Origin: Massilibacteroides vaginae
GTDB lineage: Bacteria > Bacteroidota > Bacteroidia > Bacteroidales > Tannerellaceae
Direction of reading: 5' to 3'
Length of the DNA: 64,000 nt
NCBI RefSeq assembly: GCF_900178525.1
Contig: NZ_FXDJ01000006.1
Coordinates: 310,001 to 374,000 of the forward strand
Positions 1-9,463 of the stretch are shown here, piece by piece. Within the stretch, counting starts at the first letter, position 1, and every line of letters starts with the position of its first letter. The notes below the pieces were generated by a model. It did no database searches. It was not told the DNA's origin and worked only from the letters and a program-made list of their open reading frames with translations. The position numbers were made by a program, and so were the translations under genes.

Positions 1-1
1 C

Positions 2-1294
2 AATTTCCGTTTTTCGATTGATACATTACGCGTACCGTATCATATTGCCATCAGCGGTGTGCTTTCTTTAGCTTTGGCCGGATTGCTTTGCGGCATTTAT
101 GCCTCGATTATTTATATTTTCGATTTTAACACGTCTCAGATGGACGAAGTTATATTCTATCTGGTCGTTTTCCCGTTATCGGTTGTAGCACCTTTTCTTT
201 TCTGCTTATTTCAAAACAGAGAGCAGGATTATTACTATTGGCAAGCGGATCGATTTTTTGAAATATTGAATAATTGGATCCTATCTCCTGCATTAATCGC
301 TTATTCGATATTGTTATATGTTTACGGGCTCAAGATATTGTTCACCTGGGAGTTGCCGAAAGGTATGCTTTCGTATATGATTTCAATCTTTTTGTTTATT
401 GCCGTCATTGCAAGAGCGTGTCAGAAATTACTGAAAAAAGAATATTATGCTTGGTTTTTCAAGTATTTCCATCTGGTTGCTATTCCTATTCTTGTATTAT
501 TCTGGGTTGGTATATTATACAGAATAAGGGAATATGGCTTTACTGAAGAGCGGGTGTATCTGTTTGTGTTGGCACTTCTTATTACTGTTATTTCCGTGCT
601 GGCATTCAGAGCTCCGCATACCAGATACTTGTATTTCATCTATCTTGTGATTGTTCTGCTGGGTTCGGCAACGTTCATCCCACCGGTAACAGCTAAAAGA
701 ATAGGCATACTCTCTCAGGAAAGTCGCCTGAAGAAAACAATTAAAGCACTTGACCTAAAGGATCCCGAAACCGGATTAATACGCAACAAGGATATACCTG
801 CCACGATTAATGATAGCACTTCGATGGAGCCTTATCAAACAATGATATCAACCTACAGCTACCTGGTATACGAAACTTCCGGAACTTATATGCAACAAAA
901 GTTTGGCTATAGTTCGGTCTATGCGCTCAATGAAGGTTTGTTCGGTCAAAATCCACCGGGTTTCATGAAAGGAACAGATTATATTTATCATTCGAGAGTT
1001 GGCGGACAAGTTGTTTCCATCGAAGGGTATACAAAATTGCATGATGCCTATGTATTTGCACAAATAAATGAAGATTCTATTATTCTGAAAACAGATACCA
1101 TGGTTATCACCGCTTTTGACATGCGAAATTTTTTATCTGATCGCCCGGCTTTATTAATTAAAGAAACCGATAAAAACAACGTTGACAGTCTCCTTTATTT
1201 AAAGAATGACTCTTGTATGGCACTGATTGAATATCTTAGCATTTCGAATGGAAAAATTGAATACGTTACAATAAAAAACCTGCTGAAAAAATAA
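2..1294 (+). CDS. DUF4153 domain-containing membrane protein, 5' truncated
   Basis: The reading frame is open to the left window edge, so the N-terminus lies outside; the first in-window start-like codon (GTG at 59) is probably internal. About seven hydrophobic segments are visible, the last ending near FIPPVTAKR, followed by a soluble tail of about 190 residues that is probably extracytoplasmic. The membrane part resembles the DUF4153 family, which is common in Bacteroidota; its biochemical role is unknown. The family match is from memory of its pattern (late membrane helix, then a conserved SQESRL-type stretch). Confidence 0.6.
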   Translation, partial: NFRFSIDTLRVPYHIAISGVLSLALAGLLCGIYASIIYIFDFNTSQMDEVIFYLVVFPLSVVAPFLFCLFQNREQDYYYWQADRFFEILNNWILSPALIAYSILLYVYGLKILFTWELPKGMLSYMISIFLFIAVIARACQKLLKKEYYAWFFKYFHLVAIPILVLFWVGILYRIREYGFTEERVYLFVLALLITVISVLAFRAPHTRYLYFIYLVIVLLGSATFIPPVTAKRIGILSQESRLKKTIKALDLKDPETGLIRNKDIPATINDSTSMEPYQTMISTYSYLVYETSGTYMQQKFGYSSVYALNEGLFGQNPPGFMKGTDYIYHSRVGGQVVSIEGYTKLHDAYVFAQINEDSIILKTDTMVITAFDMRNFLSDRPALLIKETDKNNVDSLLYLKNDSCMALIEYLSISNGKIEYVTIKNLLKK

Positions 1295-1307
1295 TGATTT
1301 TTTTATT

Positions 1308-1315
1308 TAATTTTG
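1308..1315 (+). promoter_or_regulatory. -7 promoter box TAATTTTG for the HTH gene
   Basis: Matches the Bacteroidota consensus TAnnTTTG and lies 68 bp before the start of the gene at 1384. No clear TTTG -33 box is seen at the right distance. Confidence 0.4.
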
Positions 1316-1383
1316 CATAATCATACATACAATTACAGGTGTTTATTTGTTTAATAGATATTAATAGCATAAAAAATTAGTAT

Positions 1384-2349
1384 ATGACAGTTCAAACATT
1401 AAACGAAGCTCTCATCGCAGAGATGGAAAGTAAAATTCCGGATGGAACCCGATTAGCAAATGTGCTGATTGAAATACTTTTCATTGGAAAAGAGGCCGTG
1501 TATAGAAGGCTCAGAGGAGAGGTTCCTTTCACGTTGAACGAAGCTGCCATTATTGCGAGACAATTAGGGATCTCTTTGGATAATACAGTGGGTACGAAGT
1601 TGAATAAAAACGCACAGTTCAACCTGAGTATGATTGACGTGGCTGACCCAATTTTAACTTATGAAAAAACAATCAAAGAATATTGTGAGGCGTATCTAAA
1701 CCTGAAAGATTACGAGAATACGGAATTAGGACTGGCCGCTAATCTTATTCCGCAGGTTTTTTATCTTAAATACGCTAATCTGGCTAAATTCCGCCTGTTT
1801 AAATGGATTTATCAGAACGACAAGAGCAATGCGTATAATTCGTATTCCGACATTATCATACCCGACAGAATCACGGATCTTCAGAAAGAATATGTGCGGG
1901 AAACTCAATACATAAAGTCGACAATGTATATTCTTGATGATCAGATTTTCACCAGCTTCATTAACGATGTCAATTATTTTATCAATATAAATCTGATAAG
2001 CAAGAAAGACGTCGAGTTAATTAAAGAAGATCTGCTTCATCTGCTTTTTGACCTAGAAGAATACGCAACCAAGGGGAAATTTAAAACAGGCACAAACCTA
2101 CAGGTGTATATTTCGAATATAAATTTTGAAGCGACCTATACTTATATTAGTACTCCGTTTGGTAATTGGGCGGCATTCAGGCTTTTCTCTATCAATGCGA
2201 TTTACTCGACAGATCCGATGGTGTATAATTACAACCGGGACTTTATCATGTCGCTAAAAAAGTATTCAACATTGATATCCGAAAGTGCTGAGATGCAACG
2301 CATTCAATATTTTAACAAACAGCGTGCAATTATTCAATCTTTATCCTGA
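1384..2349 (+). CDS. helix-turn-helix domain protein (probable transcriptional regulator)
   Basis: 321 residues. The N-terminal 75 residues look like an HTH/BetR-type DNA-binding region (VYRRLRGEVPFTLNEAAIIA followed by RQLGISLD). The rest is helical with no recognised domain and no signal peptide or membrane segment, so it is probably cytoplasmic. It has its own -7 box. Its 3' end overlaps the 3' end of the convergent cytidylate kinase-like gene by 16 bp. Targets are unknown. Confidence 0.6.
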   Translation: MTVQTLNEALIAEMESKIPDGTRLANVLIEILFIGKEAVYRRLRGEVPFTLNEAAIIARQLGISLDNTVGTKLNKNAQFNLSMIDVADPILTYEKTIKEYCEAYLNLKDYENTELGLAANLIPQVFYLKYANLAKFRLFKWIYQNDKSNAYNSYSDIIIPDRITDLQKEYVRETQYIKSTMYILDDQIFTSFINDVNYFININLISKKDVELIKEDLLHLLFDLEEYATKGKFKTGTNLQVYISNINFEATYTYISTPFGNWAAFRLFSINAIYSTDPMVYNYNRDFIMSLKKYSTLISESAEMQRIQYFNKQRAIIQSLS

Positions 2350-2966
2350 AAATATTTTTTCGTTATCAGTTCTTTTATAAACAAAGCTGTTCCTTCAATA
2401 CCCAGAATGGATACATCAATAGAAAGATGATAAGAAAGGGCACTACCCCATTTCTTATTCGTATAGTAGTTATAATAAGCAGCTCGCTGTTTATCGGTTT
2501 TCGAATTTAATTCTTCCGCCTCTTCTCTTGACAGCTTGTATCTTTCCATGGTACGTTCTGTCCGGTTTTCAAGCGGACTATGAATAAATACGCTCAAACA
2601 GTTAGGATCGTCTCTTAAGATATAGTCGGCACAACGTCCTACAAGAACACAAGATTGCTTATTAGCTACATTACGAATGGTATCACTCTGTAGTTTAAAC
2701 AGCCCGTCATTACTCAATATGTCCGTATAGGGGGTAAACATCCCCATGTAAGGTAGTCCTAAAGAAAAAGCATACGATAAGCCATGTGTTGAACGTTCAT
2801 CCGCTTTTTCGAAAAACGCTTTATTCAAACCGCTCTCTTTCGCTGCAATCACCAATAATTCTTTATCATAGAATGAAATTTCTAATAATTCAGCTAATCT
2901 GTGTCCTACTTCATAGCCTCCGCTACCAAATTGTCGCCCAATAGCAATTCTAATCTTAGTCTTCAT
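2334..2966 (-). CDS. cytidylate kinase-like family protein
   Basis: 210 residues. The N-terminus IAIGRQFGSGGYEVG is the glycine-rich nucleotide-binding loop of the cytidylate kinase-like family, and the later LVGRCADYIL segment also fits. This family is distinct from the housekeeping Cmk and its substrate is not established. The protein is cytoplasmic. The gene stands alone, convergent with and overlapping the HTH gene. Confidence 0.75.
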   Translation of the reverse strand: MKTKIRIAIGRQFGSGGYEVGHRLAELLEISFYDKELLVIAAKESGLNKAFFEKADERSTHGLSYAFSLGLPYMGMFTPYTDILSNDGLFKLQSDTIRNVANKQSCVLVGRCADYILRDDPNCLSVFIHSPLENRTERTMERYKLSREEAEELNSKTDKQRAAYYNYYTNKKWGSALSYHLSIDVSILGIEGTALFIKELITKKYFQDKD

Positions 2967-3097
2967 AGCCTTATATTTTTTATTGATTACTGCTAAAATA
3001 CTACTTTACAATGAATTTCCCATACTATACACCTGTTTATTTCCCGTATTTGATTAATTATTATAACTTCACGGTCTTTTTAAATGGGAAAAAGCAA

Positions 3098-3568
3098 ATG
3101 GCAGAAAACTTAATTATAGGTGGGGAACTGAAGTCGGAAAAATACGAGACACTGATCCCTCAGATCAAAGCTTTAGTGTTGGGCGAATCTGATCAGGTTG
3201 CGAATATGGCCAATGTAGCTGCCGCACTAAAGCAGACTTTCGGTTTCTTTTGGGTAGGCTTTTACATTGTACGGAATAACGAGTTGGTTCTCGGACCATT
3301 TCAAGGCCCAATAGCCTGCACACGTATAAAAAAGGGAAAGGGAGTTTGCGGTATGGCCTGGGAGAAGAGAAACACAATCCTGGTTCCAAACGTGGATGAA
3401 TTCCCCGGACACATTGCGTGCAATAGTGATTCTAAGTCTGAAGTAGTGGTTCCCTTACTACTTAATGAAGAGGTAATCGCGGTATTAGATATCGACAGTG
3501 ACAAACTAAATGATTTCACCACTGAGGATGTGTACTATTTAGAACAGATTGTCGGTTTTTTGTCTTAA
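3098..3568 (+). CDS. msrC: free methionine-R-sulfoxide reductase (GAF domain)
   Basis: 156 residues from the ATG at 3098. A longer frame opens at 3011, but its first 29 residues do not resemble the family, and the internal ATG has a purine-rich stretch in front. The protein is a single GAF domain. Three cysteines fall at C74, C84 and C108; their spacing (10 and 24) equals that of E. coli fRMsr (C84, C94, C118), where they form the catalytic and resolving set. It should reduce free L-methionine-R-sulfoxide in the cytoplasm using thioredoxin; a trxB gene lies elsewhere in the window. It ends 4 bp from the convergent YigZ-family gene. Confidence 0.88.
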   Translation: MAENLIIGGELKSEKYETLIPQIKALVLGESDQVANMANVAAALKQTFGFFWVGFYIVRNNELVLGPFQGPIACTRIKKGKGVCGMAWEKRNTILVPNVDEFPGHIACNSDSKSEVVVPLLLNEEVIAVLDIDSDKLNDFTTEDVYYLEQIVGFLS

Positions 3569-3572
3569 AAGA

Positions 3573-4187
3573 TCATTCTTCTTTCCAACCTTTAACAGTA
3601 GCAGTCTCGACTTTTGCTAATCGAGCCTTCAGTTTTTCGGCATTTCCCTTCCGAATACGCAGTGTCATTTCGCAATCCATTTGAAAGTCTTGAGATATAA
3701 TTTCAGGACCATCTTCTTTTATGATACGCATGATACTGTTCAGGAAAGGATATTCAAAACAAACGGTGATATCTTCATCTACTGTTCTCTCTTCGATATC
3801 AGCTGAGGCAATGGCTTCTGCCGCTGCCGCTCTGTAGGCGACAATCAATCCCCCGGTACCCAATTCGATTCCTCCGAAGTATCGGATTACGATGATCAGA
3901 ATATCTGTCAGTTGATTGGAATTGATCTGCCCAAGTATTGGTTTTCCGGCCGTAGAGGAAGGCTCGCCATCGTCATTGGCACGATACTCTTCCCTTGCAT
4001 GTCCCAACATATATGCCCAGCAGACATGCCGGGCATCGTAATATTGCTTTCTGTATTTATCCAATTCCGCTTTTACGTCCTCTACCGTACGTACAGGAAT
4101 CGCATAAGAAATGAAACGACTTCTTTTTTCGCTATAATAGCCCTCTGATATACCTTTGATGGTTCTATAACTATCTTCTTCCGCCAT
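3573..4187 (-). CDS. YigZ/IMPACT family protein
   Basis: 204 residues. The UPF0029/Impact N-terminal domain is clear: RFISYAIPV, ARHVCWAYMLG, RANDDGEPSSTAGKPIL and IVIRYFGGIELGTGGL. A C-terminal DUF1949-type domain follows. Family members are linked to translation control in eukaryotes; the bacterial role is not settled. It is the last gene of the leftward run T9SS protein, transglycosylase, uvrA, YigZ, with 22 bp between it and uvrA. Confidence 0.88.
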   Translation of the reverse strand: MAEEDSYRTIKGISEGYYSEKRSRFISYAIPVRTVEDVKAELDKYRKQYYDARHVCWAYMLGHAREEYRANDDGEPSSTAGKPILGQINSNQLTDILIIVIRYFGGIELGTGGLIVAYRAAAAEAIASADIEERTVDEDITVCFEYPFLNSIMRIIKEDGPEIISQDFQMDCEMTLRIRKGNAEKLKARLAKVETATVKGWKEE

Positions 4188-4209
4188 TACCTATTCTGTA
4201 GTTAGTATA

Positions 4210-7059
4210 CTAATTTAGTTTGTTTGCTAATTCTTCTTTAAGAAAAGGAGTGGTAAAACTTTTGGCTTTCGAGGCGACCATCTCTTCCGGTGTTCCTTCA
4301 AAGAGGATATTTCCACCTTTACGTCCGCCTTCCGGACCAATGTCTATCAGGTAATCCGCGCTTTTAATCACATCCAGATTATGTTCGATCACAATAATTG
4401 TATTGCCTTTGTCTACCAACTTATTCAACACTCCGAGCAGCACCCGAATATCCTCAAAATGTAATCCGGTTGTAGGTTCATCAAGTACATATAATGTTTT
4501 ACCGGTGTCTCGTTTTGCCAATTCGGTTGCCAATTTTACGCGTTGGCTCTCTCCTCCTGAAAGTGTGGTAGATGGTTGTCCTAACTTTATATAGCCTAAC
4601 CCTACATCTTGCAAAACTTTTACTTTGCCCAAGATAGAGGGAATGTTTTCGAAGAACTCAACTGCCATATTGATTGTCATATTCAAAATATCGGCTATCG
4701 ATTTTCCGCGAAAGCGAACTTCAAGTGTTTCGCGGTTATATCGTTTGCCTAAGCAATCTTCACAGGGAACAAGCACATCCGGCAGGAAATTCATTTCGAT
4801 CGTTTTATAGCCATTTCCTTTACATGTCTCACAACGACCTCCGGATACGTTGAAAGAAAAACGTCCGGGCTTATATCCACGCATTTTCGATTCGGGCAGT
4901 TCCACAAACAGATTACGGATATCCGAGAAAACACCGGTATATGTTGCCGGATTACTTCGCGGAGATCGTCCGATAGGAGACTGATCTACATTTACTATTT
5001 TATCGATATGCTCAATGCCTTCTATTGACTGATAAGGAAGCGGCTCTGCCAATGAGTGATAAAACTCTTTACTGATAATCGGCTGCAGCGTATGATTTAT
5101 TAACGTTGACTTACCACTTCCCGACACTCCCGTTACACAAATCAACGTTCCCAACGGAAATTGAGTCGTCACATTTTTAAGATTATTCCCTGTCGCTCCG
5201 ATTAGTTTTATAAATGAACCGTTCCCTTTCCGTCTTACCGCAGGAATTTCAATATTCACTTTCCCATTCAGGTAAGCCGAAGTCATTGTATCAGACTTCA
5301 ACATCTCGTCCGGCGTTCCTTCAAATACGACTTCCCCACCGAGTCGTCCGGCTTTAGGACCAAGGTCTACGATATAATCCGCATTCAGCATCATATCCTT
5401 ATCGTGTTCTACTACTACTACAGAATTACCCGTATCACGAAGATCCTTCAATGAATTAATAAGTCGCACATTATCGCGTTGATGCAAACCGATACTTGGC
5501 TCATCCAGAATATATAATACATTGACCAACTGACTCCCGATCTGGGTTGCCAAACGGATGCGCTGACTTTCGCCTCCTGACAAAGAAGCGGAAGCTCGAT
5601 TAAGAGCCAGATAATCCAGCCCTACATCCAAAAGGAACTTAAGTCTTGAGCGTATTTCTTTTAGTATTTCGCCGGCAATCAATCGCTGCTTCTCACTTAT
5701 GCGATCTTCAAGACCAGCTAACCATTCGCTTAATTCCGAAACATCGATTTTAGATAAAGCCGCAATATTTTTACCATCTATACGATAATTCAATGCCTCT
5801 TTATTCAATCTATCCCCATTACATTCCGGGCAAATGGTTTCTTTTATAAATTGCCCTGCCCATTTCTGCGCTGTTGCAGATGCCTCCGTATCCTGTTGCA
5901 TAAGGATATATTTAGCGACACCTTCGTAAGTAATAAAGTAGTTCGAATTACCGAGCGATTCATTTTTAATCTGCAGACGCTCATCGGTTCCATTCATGAT
6001 CTCGTCGATTGCCTCTTCCGGAATATCTTTAATGGGAGTTTTAACTGTCACTCCGTACTTTTCGCAAATGGCATCAATCTGCCAAAATATCAGCGAATTT
6101 TTATACTTACCAAGCGCAACAATCCCTCCGTTATAAATACTAAGTGATGCGTCCGGCACAATCTTTTCCATATCTAACAGATTAACCACACCGAGCCCTT
6201 TGCATTTCGGGCAAGCACCATGAGGTGAATTAAATGAAAAATTATGCGGCGCCGGCTCACTGTAAGATAGTCCGGTTATAGGGCACATCAAGCGTTTACT
6301 GTAATGTCGCACCTCATTGGTATCGGCATCAAGTAGAAGGATTAAGCCATCTCCTTGTTTCATCGCTATACGCACACTGTCTTTCAATCGTTTTTCATCA
6401 GAGGCGGAGACTACCAGTTTGTCGATTACCACTTCTACACTGTGCATTTTATAACGATCCAGACGCATGCCGTGAATTATCTCACGCAATTCGCCATCCA
6501 CACGAACGTTCAGAAAGCCCTTTTTGCGTATCTGCTCAAAGAGTTCTTTGTAATGCCCTTTACGATTTCTGACAACCGGGGCAAGGATATAGGTTTTCTT
6601 TCCTTTATAATGTTCGAGAATCAGATCAAGTATCTGTTCTTCGGTATATTTCACCATCTTCTCCCCACTCAGATACGAGTAGGCTTCTCCGGCTCTGGCG
6701 TAGAGCAAGCGTAAGAAGTCGTAGATCTCTGTTGTAGTTCCGACGGTTGAACGGGGATTTCTGTTTGTTGTCTTTTGCTCGATAGAGATTACAGGACTTA
6801 AACCTGTGATCTTATCGACATCCGGTCTTTCGATATTTCCCAGAAAATTACGCGCGTAGGCAGAAAACGTTTCAATATAACGTCGCTGTCCTTCGGCAAA
6901 GATCGTATCAAAAGCCAACGACGATTTACCACTCCCACTCATTCCGGTTATGACGGACAATTTGTTGCGCGGTATATCGACATCTATGTTTTTTAAATTA
7001 TGAACCCGGGCGCCTAATACGGAAATCAGCCCTTCTTCTAAAGCAGTGTTATCATTCAT
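4210..7059 (-). CDS. uvrA: excinuclease ABC subunit A
   Basis: 949 residues, normal length. The first Walker A is GMSGSGKSS (residues 39-47) and the second is [10 protein letters not shown] in the C-terminal half. Both ABC signatures LSGGESQR are present, as are the zinc modules (CPKCKG, CETCKG, CEDCLG). It forms the UvrAB damage-recognition complex of nucleotide excision repair in the cytoplasm. It is intact and full length. The spacing is 14 bp from the upstream transglycosylase gene, so the genes are probably co-transcribed. Confidence 0.98.
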   Translation of the reverse strand: MNDNTALEEGLISVLGARVHNLKNIDVDIPRNKLSVITGMSGSGKSSLAFDTIFAEGQRRYIETFSAYARNFLGNIERPDVDKITGLSPVISIEQKTTNRNPRSTVGTTTEIYDFLRLLYARAGEAYSYLSGEKMVKYTEEQILDLILEHYKGKKTYILAPVVRNRKGHYKELFEQIRKKGFLNVRVDGELREIIHGMRLDRYKMHSVEVVIDKLVVSASDEKRLKDSVRIAMKQGDGLILLLDADTNEVRHYSKRLMCPITGLSYSEPAPHNFSFNSPHGACPKCKGLGVVNLLDMEKIVPDASLSIYNGGIVALGKYKNSLIFWQIDAICEKYGVTVKTPIKDIPEEAIDEIMNGTDERLQIKNESLGNSNYFITYEGVAKYILMQQDTEASATAQKWAGQFIKETICPECNGDRLNKEALNYRIDGKNIAALSKIDVSELSEWLAGLEDRISEKQRLIAGEILKEIRSRLKFLLDVGLDYLALNRASASLSGGESQRIRLATQIGSQLVNVLYILDEPSIGLHQRDNVRLINSLKDLRDTGNSVVVVEHDKDMMLNADYIVDLGPKAGRLGGEVVFEGTPDEMLKSDTMTSAYLNGKVNIEIPAVRRKGNGSFIKLIGATGNNLKNVTTQFPLGTLICVTGVSGSGKSTLINHTLQPIISKEFYHSLAEPLPYQSIEGIEHIDKIVNVDQSPIGRSPRSNPATYTGVFSDIRNLFVELPESKMRGYKPGRFSFNVSGGRCETCKGNGYKTIEMNFLPDVLVPCEDCLGKRYNRETLEVRFRGKSIADILNMTINMAVEFFENIPSILGKVKVLQDVGLGYIKLGQPSTTLSGGESQRVKLATELAKRDTGKTLYVLDEPTTGLHFEDIRVLLGVLNKLVDKGNTIIVIEHNLDVIKSADYLIDIGPEGGRKGGNILFEGTPEEMVASKAKSFTTPFLKEELANKLN

Positions 7060-7073
7060 TGTTCTAAATCATC

Positions 7074-8063
7074 CTATTTCGTAACCCAACGAGGGTCATG
7101 CACAACTGTATTCGGCGTTTTATAAAACAGATCCTCCTTTTCCGGAATATCTATATAATATGTTTTACCTCCTGTCACTAATTTACGGTCTCTCAACCAC
7201 GAGTTAAATCGTTTCAGGTCGGCATACGTTATACCTTGTTCCTGCGCGAACGCGCTCAAATCCTGAATATCGGCAGTAACTTTGACTTGATTCATCCGGA
7301 TAGGCTTATATAAATCCTCGGCTTTGAGAACAAAACCATATTTCGTCGGGTTTTCAAAAATCTGTTTGATCGCCATCATTCTATACACATAGCGAGAAGT
7401 TTCCTCAACCAACCAAAGATCAAGGGCACTATCCGCACTCTGCTTCTGCAACTCTCCGGAGATGCGACCCATGCCCGCGTTATACGAAGCGGCCACATCC
7501 GTCCAACTATTATATTTAGCGTATGCTTTCTTCAGATAACGGCAGGCAGCTTCTGTTGATTTTACAACGTGCCTTCTTTCATCAACCGTCCCGAGAACAA
7601 CCAATCCTTCATCTTTTGCCGTTCCTTCCAACAATTGCCACATACCTACGGCACGGGCAGGAGAAGATGCCTGCGGATCTAAATGGCTTTCAATCACAGC
7701 CAAGTATTTAAAGTCATCTGGAATTCCGTTTGCTTTCAAAATTGGTTCTATTATCGGGAAATAACGATTCGCACGCTTTATCAACAACATTGTAGTTGAA
7801 TGAAAGTAAGTGAAACTGGCTAATTCCCGGTCTAAACCTTCGTGCATATTATAGCGGGTCAGGTCGATCTTGTCACCACAAAACATAACCGAAGCGGGTA
7901 TTTCCGGGTTCATCGTGATTGCCTGAGAGACACCCTCAACAGTTGCATTATTAGTTCTGCCATCTATTTTAAGCGAATCATTAGATCCTAATGAAACACA
8001 GGCAGAGAGACAAATAAAAGTTCCTGCCAGACAACTAAATTTTTCTTTATTCAATAATTTCAT
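7074..8063 (-). CDS. lytic transglycosylase lipoprotein (MltD-like, SLT domain)
   Basis: 329 residues. The signal peptide ends in a lipobox LSAC, with the lipidated Cys at 22. The SLT catalytic domain carries the expected Glu (E125 in LAVIESHLDP), the ARAVGMWQ stretch and AASYNAGMGRI. A LysM-like segment lies near the C-terminus (about residues 265-315). It should cleave peptidoglycan glycan strands from the periplasmic side of a membrane. Its start codon lies inside the upstream T9SS-type gene (17 bp overlap), which suggests translational coupling. Confidence 0.88.
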   Translation of the reverse strand: MKLLNKEKFSCLAGTFICLSACVSLGSNDSLKIDGRTNNATVEGVSQAITMNPEIPASVMFCGDKIDLTRYNMHEGLDRELASFTYFHSTTMLLIKRANRYFPIIEPILKANGIPDDFKYLAVIESHLDPQASSPARAVGMWQLLEGTAKDEGLVVLGTVDERRHVVKSTEAACRYLKKAYAKYNSWTDVAASYNAGMGRISGELQKQSADSALDLWLVEETSRYVYRMMAIKQIFENPTKYGFVLKAEDLYKPIRMNQVKVTADIQDLSAFAQEQGITYADLKRFNSWLRDRKLVTGGKTYYIDIPEKEDLFYKTPNTVVHDPRWVTK

Positions 8064-9381
8064 TTCTTTCTGTTTTTGATCGAAGTATACTTATACTTCC
8101 TTTCTTTTTATGTGTTTTGCCGTCCGAGCCCTTTGCTTCTAAGATATAAAAATATACACCGGGTGCCACATATTTACCTCCTTTTTTTCCATCCCATCCT
8201 AAATCAGGATTGGTCCAATAAAACATTTCATTACCCCAACGGTTAAATATCCAACCTTTGAACGAGGTAATTGATTTATACCTTATCTTAAACTCATCAT
8301 TGATACCGGGCGATGCTCCGGGTGAAAACACATTCGGAGCATCCCAATAAAATTCACTGATCGTTATTTCATAATCAGACAAAACGGTTTCACACTGTCC
8401 TGTTCTATCCAACACCTGCAATTCAATGGCGAATGTTCCCTCACGATCAAATAAATGTTCAACCTCACTGCCCCGGTAAATAGCCGGATTTTGCAATGGG
8501 TCTGTTTTGCTGTATATCTTCCAGGTAAAAGCATTTGCCACCGGTTCATTCGCAACAGCGGTAAAACGCACATCGAGCGGTGCCGAAAAGATTCCATCCT
8601 CCAGAATTTTCGCACCGCCATCACCATTATCAATATATGTTGTGTCTACAGCTACCAACAAGGCAGTTGTGGTATACCATTCGGAGGTAACCTGTTGCTC
8701 CATATTAAAATGACGGGCAAACATATCTCCCTTCAGCGTAAATTCCGTATCCGTATAAGGGGCACTTATATTACGCCCGAATGGGTAGCCCTTTATCGTA
8801 TCCGTTTTTTGTATGGGGATAATTGTTGTTGACAGATCATCCTGCCGCAATTCTTCTGTATTGTATTTTAATTCAAACAAACGAACCAACTCCATTTTCG
8901 TTCCGCGCGGTGTATAATAATACATCGGCTCGAGTTTTCCATCGCCCTCTAATTTCACTTGTCCGCAATCATCCTTTATCCCTGAGACGCGGAGGTTGTT
9001 CAATTCCGCTTTGTATTTACTGTAATCAATAAGCCAGACGTATTTAGTGAATCCGGAGGTTTCTTTCACAAAATAACCGTATCCTTCTTCCGGATTACTT
9101 ATTACTGATGTTGTACCATTCTGTTGGGCAGTTACCGGTTCGGCCTCCAGTGCTTTTGATTTATACCGAAACCACTGATGCGAAGAAGAGGAGGAAGAAT
9201 AACCGATCTCAACCCCGCTCATGCCATAAACCAAATACACATCTATGTCATTTCCTGTATTGGGTTCGGCCAGCATAGGGGTTCCTGTTCCCCCCGTTAT
9301 CGTATATTGGGCATATACATTATAAGAAACCAGTAATAAAATGATTAAAATTCCTGAACTTATTAATCTTCTTTTAAACAT
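8047..9381 (-). CDS. secreted protein with PKD-like and gliding motility/T9SS type B C-terminal domain
   Basis: 444 residues with a signal peptide (ILIILLLVSYNVYAQ). A PKD/immunoglobulin-like segment covers about residues 265-345. The last 95 residues fit the CHU_C/gliding-motility C-terminal domain: APNVFSPGASPGINDEFKI, WIFNRWGNEMF, GWDGKKGGKYVAPGVYFYIL. This domain is a type B sorting signal for the type IX secretion system, so the protein is probably exported to the cell surface. It is first in the operon leading to uvrA. Confidence 0.85.
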   Translation of the reverse strand: MFKRRLISSGILIILLLVSYNVYAQYTITGGTGTPMLAEPNTGNDIDVYLVYGMSGVEIGYSSSSSSHQWFRYKSKALEAEPVTAQQNGTTSVISNPEEGYGYFVKETSGFTKYVWLIDYSKYKAELNNLRVSGIKDDCGQVKLEGDGKLEPMYYYTPRGTKMELVRLFELKYNTEELRQDDLSTTIIPIQKTDTIKGYPFGRNISAPYTDTEFTLKGDMFARHFNMEQQVTSEWYTTTALLVAVDTTYIDNGDGGAKILEDGIFSAPLDVRFTAVANEPVANAFTWKIYSKTDPLQNPAIYRGSEVEHLFDREGTFAIELQVLDRTGQCETVLSDYEITISEFYWDAPNVFSPGASPGINDEFKIRYKSITSFKGWIFNRWGNEMFYWTNPDLGWDGKKGGKYVAPGVYFYILEAKGSDGKTHKKKGSISILRSKTERNEIIE

Positions 9382-9404
9382 ATCGGACTCCCGTAATTAG
9401 TTTC

Positions 9405-9412
9405 CAAAATTA
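9405..9412 (-). promoter_or_regulatory. -7 promoter box TAATTTTG for the T9SS-protein/uvrA operon
   Basis: Complement reads TAATTTTG, a TAnnTTTG match 24 bp upstream of the start at 9381. It is divergent from the box at 9434. Confidence 0.4.
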
Positions 9413-9433
9413 GTATTTTATATGGACTTACAC

Positions 9434-9441
9434 TATCTTTG
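9434..9441 (+). promoter_or_regulatory. -7 promoter box TATCTTTG for the LysM/PorT pair
   Basis: A perfect TAnnTTTG match 23 bp before the ATG at 9464, which implies a short leader. Confidence 0.5.
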
Positions 9442-9463
9442 CCTTAAATAATCCTTTCAGCAA

